Shown one piece after another: positions 6,994 to 14,941 of a stretch of DNA of 64,000 bases; within the stretch, counting starts at the first letter, position 1; every line of letters begins with the position of its first letter. The notes beneath the pieces are model-generated. The model had not been told where the DNA came from. It saw only the letters and a list, made by a program, of their open reading frames with translations, and made no database searches. This stretch comes from Cohnella xylanilytica. GTDB lineage: Bacteria > Bacillota > Bacilli > Paenibacillales > Paenibacillaceae. The stretch lies in NCBI RefSeq assembly GCF_014212175.1, contig NZ_JACJVR010000031.1, forward strand, positions 1 to 64,000, read 5' to 3'. A program made the position numbers and the translations under genes.

Positions 6994-8622
6994 TTGAGCC
7001 CATATCAAGAGGCTATGCTTCAGAACATCCATAATCAAATCGAGCTCTGGCTGGAGTCGAACGGCCCGGTTCCGCACGAGGACGTGTACCGGTTCCTCCA
7101 CTCGGTCAAGGGGACCTCCGGCACGATCGGAATGGCCGGCCTCTCGGAGCTGTCGGGCCGCCTGATGGCGGAGGCCGGAGACGCGGCGAGAGAACCTTGG
7201 GAGACGGACGAGCTCCGGGCCTTCCTCTATCCTCTCGTCCGGGAGAGCTGCGAATGCCGGCACAACGGCGACGTCGTGCTCGCGACGGCCTTCGACGACG
7301 GTCTCGACATTCTCCCGGACCAGCCCCTCGTCTTGATCCTCGACGACGACGTCACGCTTCTGCGTTATCTCAAGGACGAATTGGAAGCGAACGGCTACTT
7401 CGTCGTCGCCACCGTCAGCCCCGACAAGGCGATCCGCTGCTTCCACGACTTGACCCCGGACTGCTTCATCCTCGACCTGGTCATTCCGGACAAGAACGGC
7501 TTCGAAGTGATGGAGACGCTGAGCGACCGGGTGCGGACGAAGTTCGTGCCGACGACCGTCATCAGCATCCGCGACGACAAGGAGACCCGGCTCCGCGCGT
7601 ACCGCATCGGGGCGGACGACTTCATGTCCAAGCCGATCGACATGGAAGAGCTGCTCGTCCGGCTGGAGCGCCAGCTGCGGCGCAAGAAGCAGCTGGATAG
7701 GCTGCTGTTCGTCGACGAGCTGACCGGGGCGCTGAACCGGAAGTGCTTCGAGGAGTCGTTCCGGCGAATCTGCCTGGAAGCGCAGCGGGCGAGGAAGAAC
7801 TTCTCCTTGGCCGTCATCGACCTCGATCACTTCAAGCTGGTGAACGACCGGTACGGCCACCTGGCGGGGGACAAGGTTCTGACGGCCTTCGCCCGCTTCG
7901 TCCGGGAGCAGACGAGGTCGACGGACCTGTTCTTCCGGCTGGGCGGCGAAGAGTTCGTGATGATGATGCCCCAGACGGGCCGCGCGGAGGCGGCGAAGCT
8001 GCTCGAGCGGATTCGGCTTCGCTTCGCCGAATGCGATCCCGTTCCGGATTATCCGGAGCTTCGGATCACCTTCTCGGCCGGCATCGTCGAGGTGGCCGAT
8101 CCGGTTCCGGAGTCCCGCCCGTGCTGGGTGGAGGCCGCCGACGCCGCGCTGTACCGGGCCAAGGAGCTGGGGCGCGACCGGATCGTCGTCTCCGAGGATC
8201 TGGAGGCGTGCGAACGCGGCGCGAAGCGGAAGCTGAACATCGCGGTCGTCGACGACGACGCGATTATACGGGCGATGCTGATCGAATTCCTCAAAGAGAC
8301 GATCGGCAAGCGGATGAGCGTGGACGTCCGCGCGTTCAAGGACGGGCAATCGTTCCTGGACGATCCCCGCCATGCGGAGAAGGGGCCGTACCTCGTCGTG
8401 CTGGACGGCATGATGCCCGGAGTGGACGGAATGGAAGCGCTTCGGCGGCTGCGGGCGGCGGAGGGATCCGACCGGTATTCCGTCATCATGCTGACGGGGC
8501 GGTCGGAAGAATACGACATTCACCGGGCTCTGGAGCTCGGGGCGGACGATTACCTGACGAAGCCGTTCCGGGTCAAGGAGCTGGAGGCCCGAATCCGGCG
8601 CCTGACGGGCCGAATGCGGTAA
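6994..8622 (+). CDS. HPt-REC-GGDEF-REC response regulator/diguanylate cyclase
   Basis: A 542-residue soluble signalling protein. In order: an HPt domain (residues 1-90) with the phospho-accepting histidine in LHSVKGTSG (His36), a receiver (112-230; Asp161, Lys213), a GGDEF domain (235-400) with active GGEEF (317-321) and the product-inhibition site RSTD (308-311) exactly five residues before it, and a second receiver (413-540; Asp471, Lys523). It should make cyclic-di-GMP from two GTP in response to phosphorylation and can also relay phosphate. Start: TTG 6994 with GGGGGGAG 11 bases upstream. It is followed after 22 bases by a receiver and then a hybrid kinase, its probable phosphate source. 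Confidence 0.9.
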   Translation: MSPYQEAMLQNIHNQIELWLESNGPVPHEDVYRFLHSVKGTSGTIGMAGLSELSGRLMAEAGDAAREPWETDELRAFLYPLVRESCECRHNGDVVLATAFDDGLDILPDQPLVLILDDDVTLLRYLKDELEANGYFVVATVSPDKAIRCFHDLTPDCFILDLVIPDKNGFEVMETLSDRVRTKFVPTTVISIRDDKETRLRAYRIGADDFMSKPIDMEELLVRLERQLRRKKQLDRLLFVDELTGALNRKCFEESFRRICLEAQRARKNFSLAVIDLDHFKLVNDRYGHLAGDKVLTAFARFVREQTRSTDLFFRLGGEEFVMMMPQTGRAEAAKLLERIRLRFAECDPVPDYPELRITFSAGIVEVADPVPESRPCWVEAADAALYRAKELGRDRIVVSEDLEACERGAKRKLNIAVVDDDAIIRAMLIEFLKETIGKRMSVDVRAFKDGQSFLDDPRHAEKGPYLVVLDGMMPGVDGMEALRRLRAAEGSDRYSVIMLTGRSEEYDIHRALELGADDYLTKPFRVKELEARIRRLTGRMR

Positions 8623-8644
8623 CGGAATGGAGAGGTGCAGGACA

Positions 8645-9010
8645 TTGGCGAGAATACTGCTGGCCGAAGACGAGGCGGTTCTTCGCATGCTGGTGTGCGA
8701 TACGCTCGAAGACGAAGGGTACGAGGTGGACGTCGCGCGCGACGGGGAGGAAGCGATCGAGAAAATGAGAGGGAACCGTTACGATCTCGTTATTCTCGAT
8801 AACATGATGCCGAGGCTGTCGGGCCTCGACGTGATCGCCCAAGCGAGGCAATGGCCCGGGGGAGGGGACCTTCGGATTCTGATGCTGTCGGCCAAGGATC
8901 CGCATACGGACCCGGAGACGATCGCGGCCGCCGGAGCGGACGACTTCATGTCCAAGCCGTTCAGCCCGCTCGCTCTCGCCCGGAAAGTGGGAGACATGCT
9001 GAATGGGTAA
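8645..9010 (+). CDS. Single-domain response regulator (CheY-like receiver)
   Basis: A 121-residue receiver with no output domain. Acidic pocket AEDE (8-10), phospho-accepting Asp52 in VILDNMMPRLSG, Thr/Ser position LSAKD and Lys104 in FMSKPF are all present. It must work by binding a partner or as a phosphate shuttle between the neighbouring hybrid kinase and the HPt/receivers of the upstream protein. The start is taken as TTG 8645, because GGAGAGG (8628-8634) is 10 bases before it; an in-frame ATG at 8627 sits too close to the previous stop and has no ribosome site of its own. It overlaps the next gene by 8 bases, implying translational coupling. Confidence 0.88.
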   Translation: MARILLAEDEAVLRMLVCDTLEDEGYEVDVARDGEEAIEKMRGNRYDLVILDNMMPRLSGLDVIAQARQWPGGGDLRILMLSAKDPHTDPETIAAAGADDFMSKPFSPLALARKVGDMLNG

Positions 9011-11906
9011 GAGCAAGCGGGAGAGGGGCTTCCGCCGAAGCATCACCTGGAGATTGACGGGCATGATGCTGCTGTTCGTCTGCCTCTTCTTCATCGGCGT
9101 GGGCGTCATGAACGGGGTGGAGCATAACGAGCTGGACCGGTTCCAGAGCCAGGCCGACGGGCTGGCGCGCAAGCAGCGGCTCGTCTCGGAGATTACGCGG
9201 CATATGAACGGGATTTTCTACCGCTCGAGAGGCTACTTCGTCAACTTGAACGAGAGCGAGTACAATCAGATTTTCACGGAGAAGGAAGACTTCGAGAACG
9301 CCATCGGCGAATTCGGCAAGCTGCGGCTGAAGCCGGACGAGGAGCAGTGGATTCGGACGATCGAGGCGTTCTTCCGGACGTACTTCGGCTCGACGCTGCC
9401 CGAAGCGCTGGAGCTCTCCCGGACGAAGGACTACGAAGCGCTGCGCAGGCTGACCGGCCAAGGGCTGGACCAGAGCGCCAACGAGCTGATCCAGGCGGCC
9501 TTGAAGGTTCAGCAGAACAACCAGGCCGAGCTGGACCTGGCGCAGGCGCGTCTGGACGAACGGCTGTCCGGCCAGGGCATCCGGTTCCTCGCGTACGCGC
9601 TCGGACTGCTGCTCGTCTCGTGCGTCGTGCTCTACAAGACGGCGCGGGACATCAGCGTCCCGATCGCCAGGCTGTCGGCGAGCGCGAACCGGTTCGCGCT
9701 CGGCATCCCCGAACCGGTCGAGTACACCGACCGGCACGACGAGATCGGGGGCCTGGCCCGGTCGCTGGAGACGATGATGCATCAGATCCAGTCGAAGGGA
9801 CAGGAGCTGATCGCTCAGAACGAGGAGCTGCTGGCCCAGCAGGACGAGCTGCAGATGCAGCAGGAGGAGCTCTCCGGCGCGCTCGCCAAGATGGAGTCGA
9901 GCGAGCGTTATTTGCGGAAGCGGAACCTGCTTATTCTCGCTCTGGCGGTCGCGATGGACCGGCAGGAGCTGCTTCGCAGCATCATCCGCAGCATGGTCGA
10001 CCTGCTCCAGGCGGAGAAGGGGATCGTCGTCCTGCTCGACGAGGCGAAGGATCATGCGGCTTACGGGCTCTCCGACGCTTCCGCGCGCAGATTCCTGGAC
10101 GCCTGCGAGGACGGGCTGCTCGCGCGAGTCCGCGAGAGCAAGAAGCCCTATACGCTGCGCCGTCAGGCGACCGAGGGGGAGCAGGGCTATCATTCCGGGG
10201 AGATCCGGGCGAGCGACCTGTACATCCCGGTGCCGGGACCGAACGAGGAGACGGCCGCGCTTCTCGTCCTGTCCCGGACCGGCCGGCCGTTCGACTCCCA
10301 CGAGGAGGAAGAGGCGGCCGCCTTCGCCATCCAGATCTCGCTGTCTCTCGAGAAGCTGCGCCTGTACGAGACCGCGGAGGACCAGCGCCAGCTGACGCAG
10401 AACATGCTGGATACGATCCAAGAGGGCATCCAGCTTCTGGACCGGGAAGGAACGACGATCCAGGTCAATTCCAAGTGGTTCGAGCTGATGGGAATCGAGC
10501 CGAGCCCCGAATTCCGGCTGGACCTGGCTTCGTTCCGCGAAGCGCTGAAGCCGCTCCTCAAGGACCCGGGCCCGGTCGTCGAGTTCATCGACAGGCTCGT
10601 GCGCGAGCAGAGCGACGAGGAAGCGAGCATCGTCTACGAGATGTCGCATCCCGAGCGCCGCTTCGTTCACCTGTACTCCGAGCCGCTCTATCGGGGCTCG
10701 GAGAGGCTGGGCGCCCTGCTCGTGCAGCGCGACATCACGAAGGAGCACGAATCCGACCGGCTGAAGTCGGAGTTCGTGAGCACGGTCAGCCACGAGCTGA
10801 GAACCCCGCTCGCCAGCGTGCTCGGCTTCGCCGAGCTGCTGCTGCACAAGTCTCTCGCGCCGGAGAGGCAGAAGAAGTACATCCAGACGATCCATCAGGA
10901 GGCGACTCGTCTGACGGCGCTTGTCAACGATTTTCTCGACCTGCAGCGGATAGAGTCGGGGAAGCAGGCGTACGATTTCCGGCCGGTGCCGGTCGCGGAG
11001 CTGGCCGCGGGCGTTCTCGAGCTGCATCAGGCGAACGCGCCCAAGCACCGATTCGTCTTCGCGGACCGGTCGGAAGGGGCGAAGGCGAGGGCGGACGCGG
11101 ACAAAATCCGGCAGGTGCTCATGAACGTCATCGGCAACGCCATCAAGTACTCCCCCGGCGGAGGGACCGTGACGGTGTCCTGCTACCGGGATGGAGACCG
11201 TCTGGCGGTCGAAGTCGCCGACGACGGGCTCGGCATTCCGCGGGAAGCGCTGCCGAAGCTGTTCGGCAAGTTCTACCGGGTCGACAACACGGACCGCCGG
11301 GAGATCGGGGGCACCGGCCTCGGGCTCGCCATCGTCAAGGAGATCATGCAGATCCACGGCGGCGACGTGCGCGTCGAGTCCGAATACGGGAAGGGAAGCG
11401 CGTTCACGCTGCTGCTCCCCATCGACGGAGGAGAGCGTCCCCGGGCGCCTTCCCCGCCGGAGGCCGGACGGAGCCGCGTATTTGTCGTCGAGGACGACGC
11501 CAGCCTGTCCGAGCTGCTGACGGACGAGCTCGCCGGCAGCGGCTACGAGGCGGCGTCGTTCGTCCGCGGGGAGGACGCGCTCGCCGCGATGGAACGCGAG
11601 GTTCCGGACGCGCTCGTGCTCGATCTGATCCTCGGGAACGGAATGGGCGGCCTGGAGGTCATCGAGCGCATGAGGCGGGACGAGCGGCTGCGGTCCGTCC
11701 CGATTCTCGTCTCGAGCGCGTTCGAGGAGAAGGCGCGGGCGATGGAGCTGGGCGCCAAGGGGTATCTCGTGAAGCCCTACCAGCCCAACCGGTTAACCGA
11801 AGCTCTGGCCGAGGTTCTGGGTTCCGGCTCCGGAGGCTCCTTCCGTCAAGTTGTTCATCCACCGGCGGGAACGCATTCTCCTCAGGCCGAAGAACATCCG
11901 GAATAG
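9003..11906 (+). CDS. Membrane hybrid histidine kinase (sensor-HAMP-GAF-PAS-HisKA-HATPase-REC)
   Basis: A 967-residue kinase. A first membrane helix (about 17-39), an extracytoplasmic helical sensor (40-190), a second helix (about 195-212) and HAMP (213-265) lead into a glutamine-rich coiled coil (about 265-300). GAF (about 310-455) and PAS (about 465-585) follow. The kinase core has His597 in SHELRTPLASVLGF, NAIKYS as N box, DDGLGI and GGTGLGLAIV as G boxes. A C-terminal receiver (about 825-935; Asp874) completes it. It is third in the operon with two receiver proteins. The last 37 codons lie antisense to the end of the MATE gene and look like a disordered extension past the receiver fold. 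Confidence 0.92.
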   Translation: MGKSKRERGFRRSITWRLTGMMLLFVCLFFIGVGVMNGVEHNELDRFQSQADGLARKQRLVSEITRHMNGIFYRSRGYFVNLNESEYNQIFTEKEDFENAIGEFGKLRLKPDEEQWIRTIEAFFRTYFGSTLPEALELSRTKDYEALRRLTGQGLDQSANELIQAALKVQQNNQAELDLAQARLDERLSGQGIRFLAYALGLLLVSCVVLYKTARDISVPIARLSASANRFALGIPEPVEYTDRHDEIGGLARSLETMMHQIQSKGQELIAQNEELLAQQDELQMQQEELSGALAKMESSERYLRKRNLLILALAVAMDRQELLRSIIRSMVDLLQAEKGIVVLLDEAKDHAAYGLSDASARRFLDACEDGLLARVRESKKPYTLRRQATEGEQGYHSGEIRASDLYIPVPGPNEETAALLVLSRTGRPFDSHEEEEAAAFAIQISLSLEKLRLYETAEDQRQLTQNMLDTIQEGIQLLDREGTTIQVNSKWFELMGIEPSPEFRLDLASFREALKPLLKDPGPVVEFIDRLVREQSDEEASIVYEMSHPERRFVHLYSEPLYRGSERLGALLVQRDITKEHESDRLKSEFVSTVSHELRTPLASVLGFAELLLHKSLAPERQKKYIQTIHQEATRLTALVNDFLDLQRIESGKQAYDFRPVPVAELAAGVLELHQANAPKHRFVFADRSEGAKARADADKIRQVLMNVIGNAIKYSPGGGTVTVSCYRDGDRLAVEVADDGLGIPREALPKLFGKFYRVDNTDRREIGGTGLGLAIVKEIMQIHGGDVRVESEYGKGSAFTLLLPIDGGERPRAPSPPEAGRSRVFVVEDDASLSELLTDELAGSGYEAASFVRGEDALAAMEREVPDALVLDLILGNGMGGLEVIERMRRDERLRSVPILVSSAFEEKARAMELGAKGYLVKPYQPNRLTEALAEVLGSGSGGSFRQVVHPPAGTHSPQAEEHPE

Positions 11907-13181
11907 CTCCTCGACCGAGAGCAGGAAGTACACCCAATGGACGGGAAGATGCCAGACGAAGGCGGCGACCGCTCCGAGAGGGACGCCGACGGTCCAGACG
12001 ACGCCGGCTTCCATCCGGAAGACGTACTTGCTGTCCCCGCCGCTGTTCAGGATGCCTCCGGAGACGACCATGTTCGTCACCTTCACGCAGAAGAAGAGGG
12101 AGAACACGAGCAGCACCGCGACCGACTGCCGCGCGGCCGTCTCCGAGAGGTCGTAGGCCGCCACGTAGAACGGGGAGAGCAGCGCGATCGCGAGGCCGAG
12201 CAGCAGCGCTCCGCCGAAGGCGAGCTTGGAGAACCGGCGGGCGGCGCGCATCGCTTGCTCGGCTTCCCCGGCGCCGAGCAGGTTGCCGATCATCACTCCC
12301 GCGGCTCCCGACAGCCCGGTCATAAGTCCGATGCCGAGAAGCTGGATCGGTCCCGAGAGGGTCATCGCGGTCAGCGCCGCGGTTCCCAGCCTTCCGTAGA
12401 TGACCGCGTAAGCCGTCTCCCCGAGCACCCAGAGAAGCTCCGTCAGCAGCAGGGGATAGGCGACGCGCAGGAACGGAAGCGCCAGCTCCCGGTTGAAGCC
12501 GAGCAGCTCCTTCGGCCGGTACGCGCCCGGCAGCTTGCGGAGATAGACGAAGGCGATGAGCGCGCCGGCTTCCAGGTACCGGGCGATGACGGTAGCCAGA
12601 GCCGAGCCTTCGACCCCCAGGGCGGGGAAGAGGCCGGGGCCGAAGATGAGCAGGTAGTTCAGCAAGGCGTTGACGAGCACGGCCGCGATGTTGACGAGCA
12701 TCGGAACGCGGACGATTCCGGCGCTTCGCAGGATAGCCGAATAGAGCAGCGTCAGCATCGTCGGCAGGTAGCTGAGGGCGGCCAGCTTCGCGTAGCTCGC
12801 GCCGATGGCCGCGACCGCCGGGTCGTTCGTGAACAGCCGGACGAACGGCCCGGGAGCGAAGAAGACGGCGGCGAAGAACAGGGCCGCGAACGAGAGGCCG
12901 AGGGTCAGGCCGAGTCCGAGCAGCCGGCCCATGGAGCGGGTGTCCTTCTTGCCCCAGTATTGGGCCGCGAAGACGGACACGCCGGTTCCGATCGAGACGA
13001 GAACGACGGACAGAATGTAATAGAGCCTGCCGCCGATGCCGACGGCCGCGATCGTCTCTTCGCCCAGGCGGCCCACCATGAGCTGGTCGGTCAGCTGCAG
13101 CAGCGCCATGAACACGCTCTGCAGCGTGATCGGAACGGCTAATCGAATCGTCTGGCGATAAAACTCCGATTGAATCTTCAT
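11793..13181 (-). CDS. MATE family multidrug/sodium antiporter
   Basis: A 462-residue inner-membrane exporter with twelve predicted hydrophobic helices in two pseudo-repeats, as in NorM/DinF-type MATE proteins. Family features include LAVPITLQSVFMALLQLTDQ at the N-terminus, GVSVFAAQYWGKKD after the second helix, and the mirrored GAAGVMIGNLLGAGE in the second half. MATE pumps use sodium or proton gradients to expel cationic drugs. The start is ATG 13181 with AAGGAG 9 bases upstream; the open frame extends 17 codons further but that segment overlaps a leader hairpin. Its 3' end overlaps the hybrid kinase gene by 114 bases. Its leader carries a strong terminator (13201-13245), suggesting attenuation. 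Confidence 0.92.
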   Translation of the reverse strand: MKIQSEFYRQTIRLAVPITLQSVFMALLQLTDQLMVGRLGEETIAAVGIGGRLYYILSVVLVSIGTGVSVFAAQYWGKKDTRSMGRLLGLGLTLGLSFAALFFAAVFFAPGPFVRLFTNDPAVAAIGASYAKLAALSYLPTMLTLLYSAILRSAGIVRVPMLVNIAAVLVNALLNYLLIFGPGLFPALGVEGSALATVIARYLEAGALIAFVYLRKLPGAYRPKELLGFNRELALPFLRVAYPLLLTELLWVLGETAYAVIYGRLGTAALTAMTLSGPIQLLGIGLMTGLSGAAGVMIGNLLGAGEAEQAMRAARRFSKLAFGGALLLGLAIALLSPFYVAAYDLSETAARQSVAVLLVFSLFFCVKVTNMVVSGGILNSGGDSKYVFRMEAGVVWTVGVPLGAVAAFVWHLPVHWVYFLLSVEELFRMFFGLRRMRSRRWMNNLTEGASGAGTQNLGQSFG

Positions 13182-13270
13182 GCATATCGTCTCCTTAGGG
13201 AAAAATAAAACAACCCCATTCTTGATGAACAAGAATAGGGTTGTTCGCTGTACATGCCGGACGAAAGCAT
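13178..13270 (-). CDS. Possible 30-codon leader peptide of the MATE gene
   Basis: A short frame starts at ATG 13270 within the MATE leader and stops at TGA 13180-13178, overlapping the MATE start as ATGA. Its codons run through the entire terminator hairpin and the MATE ribosome site, the arrangement seen in ribosome-controlled attenuators of antibiotic resistance genes. Against it: only AAGGGC, one base before the ATG, could serve as a ribosome site, and that spacing is poor. Its sequence (starting MLSSGMYSEQPYSCSS) has no stalling motif recognised here. Confidence 0.3.
   Translation of the reverse strand: MLSSGMYSEQPYSCSSRMGLFYFSLRRRYA
13201..13245 (-). terminator. Leader terminator (attenuator candidate) before the MATE start codon
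   Basis: On the minus strand a 16-base-pair stem with one wobble (AACAACCCTATTCTTG with CAAGAATGGGGTTGTT, loop TTCAT) is followed by TTATTTTT. It lies between the sigma-A promoter and the ribosome site of the MATE gene, so it would stop transcription before the gene unless prevented. The plus strand has no T-run, so it does not serve the converging kinase gene. Confidence 0.82.
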
Positions 13271-13306
13271 TGCCCTTATGGAGTTGTCGTTCGAACGTTT
13301 AACAAG

Positions 13307-13336
13307 AATATAAGGGCAGGCCTCCCTTGCTGTCAA
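13307..13336 (-). promoter_or_regulatory. Sigma-A promoter of the MATE gene
   Basis: On the minus strand TTGACA (13336-13331), an 18-base spacer and TATATT (13312-13307). It begins 12 bases after the DUF1284 stop codon. A 9-base inverted repeat (ATAAGGGCA at 13310-13318 and TGCCCTTAT at 13271-13279) overlaps the -10 region and could be an operator. Confidence 0.8.
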
Positions 13337-13348
13337 TACGTTCCATGT

Positions 13349-13774
13349 TCAGGAGGACGGCAGCTCCCTCAGCGTTCGGCTTGCGCGGACGTGGGCGACC
13401 CCTTCGCTGCACAAGCCGAGCGGCTGCCACCGGCAATCGCTGCACAGATGCGCGATGTCGCCGGGCGCGACGGAGGTCGCGGCTCGCTCCAGCGCCGCCC
13501 GCCAAGCGAGCGTCCGCCCCGGGGCGAATCCGAGCCGGGCGAGGATGGCGGCGTCCTTGGCGTAGACGCCGGCGTTGTCGCAGTGGGAGACTTGATCCTC
13601 GGGAAAAGCGCGGCAGATGTCGTCGGGACCTTCGACGATCTCGATCGGCGTGTCGGGACGGGCGCGCAGCGTCTCGTAGACTTCGGTCATGTTGCGGCAG
13701 AAGCCTTCGGAGTAGCCTTTGCCGCGATAGCCTAGCAAGCAGAGCAGATGATGTCCGCGCAGCCGTACGGCCAT
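13349..13774 (-). CDS. DUF1284 cysteine-rich protein
   Basis: A 141-residue soluble protein of the DUF1284 family, annotated elsewhere as possible iron-sulfur binding, with no proven function. It opens with the family signature LRGHHLLCLLGYRGKGYS and has further cysteines in DDICRAF, SHCDNAGVY and a C-terminal CSDCRWQPLGLC, which together could ligate a metal cluster. ATG 13774 is preceded by GAAAGG. Its promoter sits inside a perfect 10-base inverted repeat. The MATE promoter starts straight after its stop codon, and no terminator separates them, so some readthrough into the exporter leader is possible. Confidence 0.8.
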   Translation of the reverse strand: MAVRLRGHHLLCLLGYRGKGYSEGFCRNMTEVYETLRARPDTPIEIVEGPDDICRAFPEDQVSHCDNAGVYAKDAAILARLGFAPGRTLAWRAALERAATSVAPGDIAHLCSDCRWQPLGLCSEGVAHVRASRTLRELPSS

Positions 13775-13820
13775 AAGCGATCCAACCTTTCTTGGATGTA
13801 GGATGAGAGGGATGGAGAAT

Positions 13821-13855
13821 AACGTTAACCTTATTGTATCATGTTGGTTAACGTT
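13821..13855. promoter_or_regulatory. Palindromic operator over the DUF1284 promoter
   Basis: AACGTTAACC (13821-13830) and GGTTAACGTT (13846-13855) form a perfect 10-base inverted repeat with a 15-base centre. On the minus strand the centre holds an extended -10, TGATACAAT (-10 hexamer 13838-13833). A repressor bound here would block DUF1284 transcription, and perhaps the divergent promoter at 13868. The regulator is unknown. Confidence 0.6.
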
Positions 13856-13867
13856 TGTGGCGCTGCA

Positions 13868-13896
13868 TTTACAGGCAGGACAAGCCGAATTATAGT
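13868..13896 (+). promoter_or_regulatory. Promoter of the phosphotransferase gene
   Basis: TTTACA (13868-13873), a 17-base spacer and TATAGT (13891-13896); each hexamer differs from consensus at one base. It lies 35 bases before the start codon at 13932 and only 12 bases from the palindrome over the divergent promoter. Confidence 0.7.
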
Positions 13897-13931
13897 GGAT
13901 TCATTCGGACAAGGAACGGAGCGGACGGAGA

Positions 13932-14909
13932 ATGACGGCGATCTGGAGCGCGGACGGGCGGTTGGACGAGGGCCGGATTCGGCGCAGGGAGACTCTCTAC
14001 ACAGGGATGAACGGCAGTCTGGTGGAGAGAATCTGGCCGTACGGGACGGAGGAGAGCTTCATCTGGAAGCCTCAGACGAACGAGGGGCAGCAGAGGAGAG
14101 AGAAGTGGGTTTACGAGCATGTGCTGCCGGGCTTCCCGCCGGTCTATCCCCGGCTCGTCGCCAGCGTCCCGGCTGTGGACGGCGAAGGGGGAGGCTCCTT
14201 GTTCGAGGACCTTGGGGAGTTGGACCATGCGTTCGGGGAGAGCGCGGCGACGGCGCTTGTCCGGCGGATCGCCTGGTGGCACTCGCTCGCGCCGGCCGGA
14301 ATGCTGGCCGGGGGGCCGGTTCTAGCGCCCAAGCCGCGGATCGGGCGGATGGCAGAGGCGATCCTCCGCGCTTGGGAGACGAGCGGGGGGCGATTGGGCG
14401 AATCCTGGGGCGCTGTCGGGGAGCTTGAGCGGTTGGAGCGGCTCGTCTCGCGCGTTGCGGCGCTGGCCCGGGAGAGAGTGTGGGAGGCCTGGGAGGCGGC
14501 GGAAGGAGACGTCTTCTCGCACGGGGACCTGCACCTCGGCAACTATGCCTTGGTGCGAGGCGAGCTTCGGGTGCTCGACTGGGAGCACGTTCACCCGAAC
14601 ATCCGGTACTGGGACTTGTACCACGTCATCGACCTGTCCCATCCCTCGTTCCCGAAGCCGGTCGACGCCGCGGTTCGGGAGCGGCTGCTGCGCGCCTACG
14701 CCGAAGAAGCCGCCATGCGGGGCGGCTTGTCGGACGAAGAGGCGTTCCGGCGCGGCTACCGGGAGTTCGCGGCGGTGTTCTCGCTATGGATGCTGCTGCT
14801 CATCGAAGGCGATCTGCGCCGCGGCTCCGCTCCGTGGCCGGAAGAGAACCTGCGGAGCCAGCTTCGGGAGACGCTGGCCAGCTTCGAGCAGAACGCCGGC
14901 GAGTTATGA
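13932..14909 (+). CDS. Phosphotransferase of the aminoglycoside phosphotransferase (APH) family
   Basis: A 325-residue protein kinase-like small-molecule phosphotransferase. The Brenner motif HGDLHLGNY (His197, Asp199) and the metal-binding VLDWEHVHPN (Asp216) followed by WDLYHVIDLS are intact, so it should be catalytically active. The N-lobe is short, with FIWKP supplying the probable ATP-binding lysine. The substrate is unknown: the family includes aminoglycoside, choline, homoserine and fructosamine kinases, and nothing here favours antibiotic resistance. It is monocistronic, divergent from the DUF1284 gene and convergent with the heme monooxygenase gene, 32 bases away. Confidence 0.85.
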   Translation: MTAIWSADGRLDEGRIRRRETLYTGMNGSLVERIWPYGTEESFIWKPQTNEGQQRREKWVYEHVLPGFPPVYPRLVASVPAVDGEGGGSLFEDLGELDHAFGESAATALVRRIAWWHSLAPAGMLAGGPVLAPKPRIGRMAEAILRAWETSGGRLGESWGAVGELERLERLVSRVAALARERVWEAWEAAEGDVFSHGDLHLGNYALVRGELRVLDWEHVHPNIRYWDLYHVIDLSHPSFPKPVDAAVRERLLRAYAEEAAMRGGLSDEEAFRRGYREFAAVFSLWMLLLIEGDLRRGSAPWPEENLRSQLRETLASFEQNAGEL

Positions 14910-14941
14910 TCGATAGAGGGGGCTCCGCGCTGCGAGCCCGG

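Noticed and set aside
8961-11357. Very long open frames antisense to the hybrid kinase, and similar ones opposite the GGDEF, Ndh, GH4 and membrane hydrolase genes
   Set aside because: GC-rich codon use leaves few stops on the opposite strand. The translations are Arg/Val/Leu-rich without domains, while the sense frames have clear motifs.
13932-14909. Aminoglycoside resistance gene
   Set aside because: Only general APH-fold motifs are present. Substrate-pocket residues of known resistance enzymes could not be recognised and there is no mobile context.
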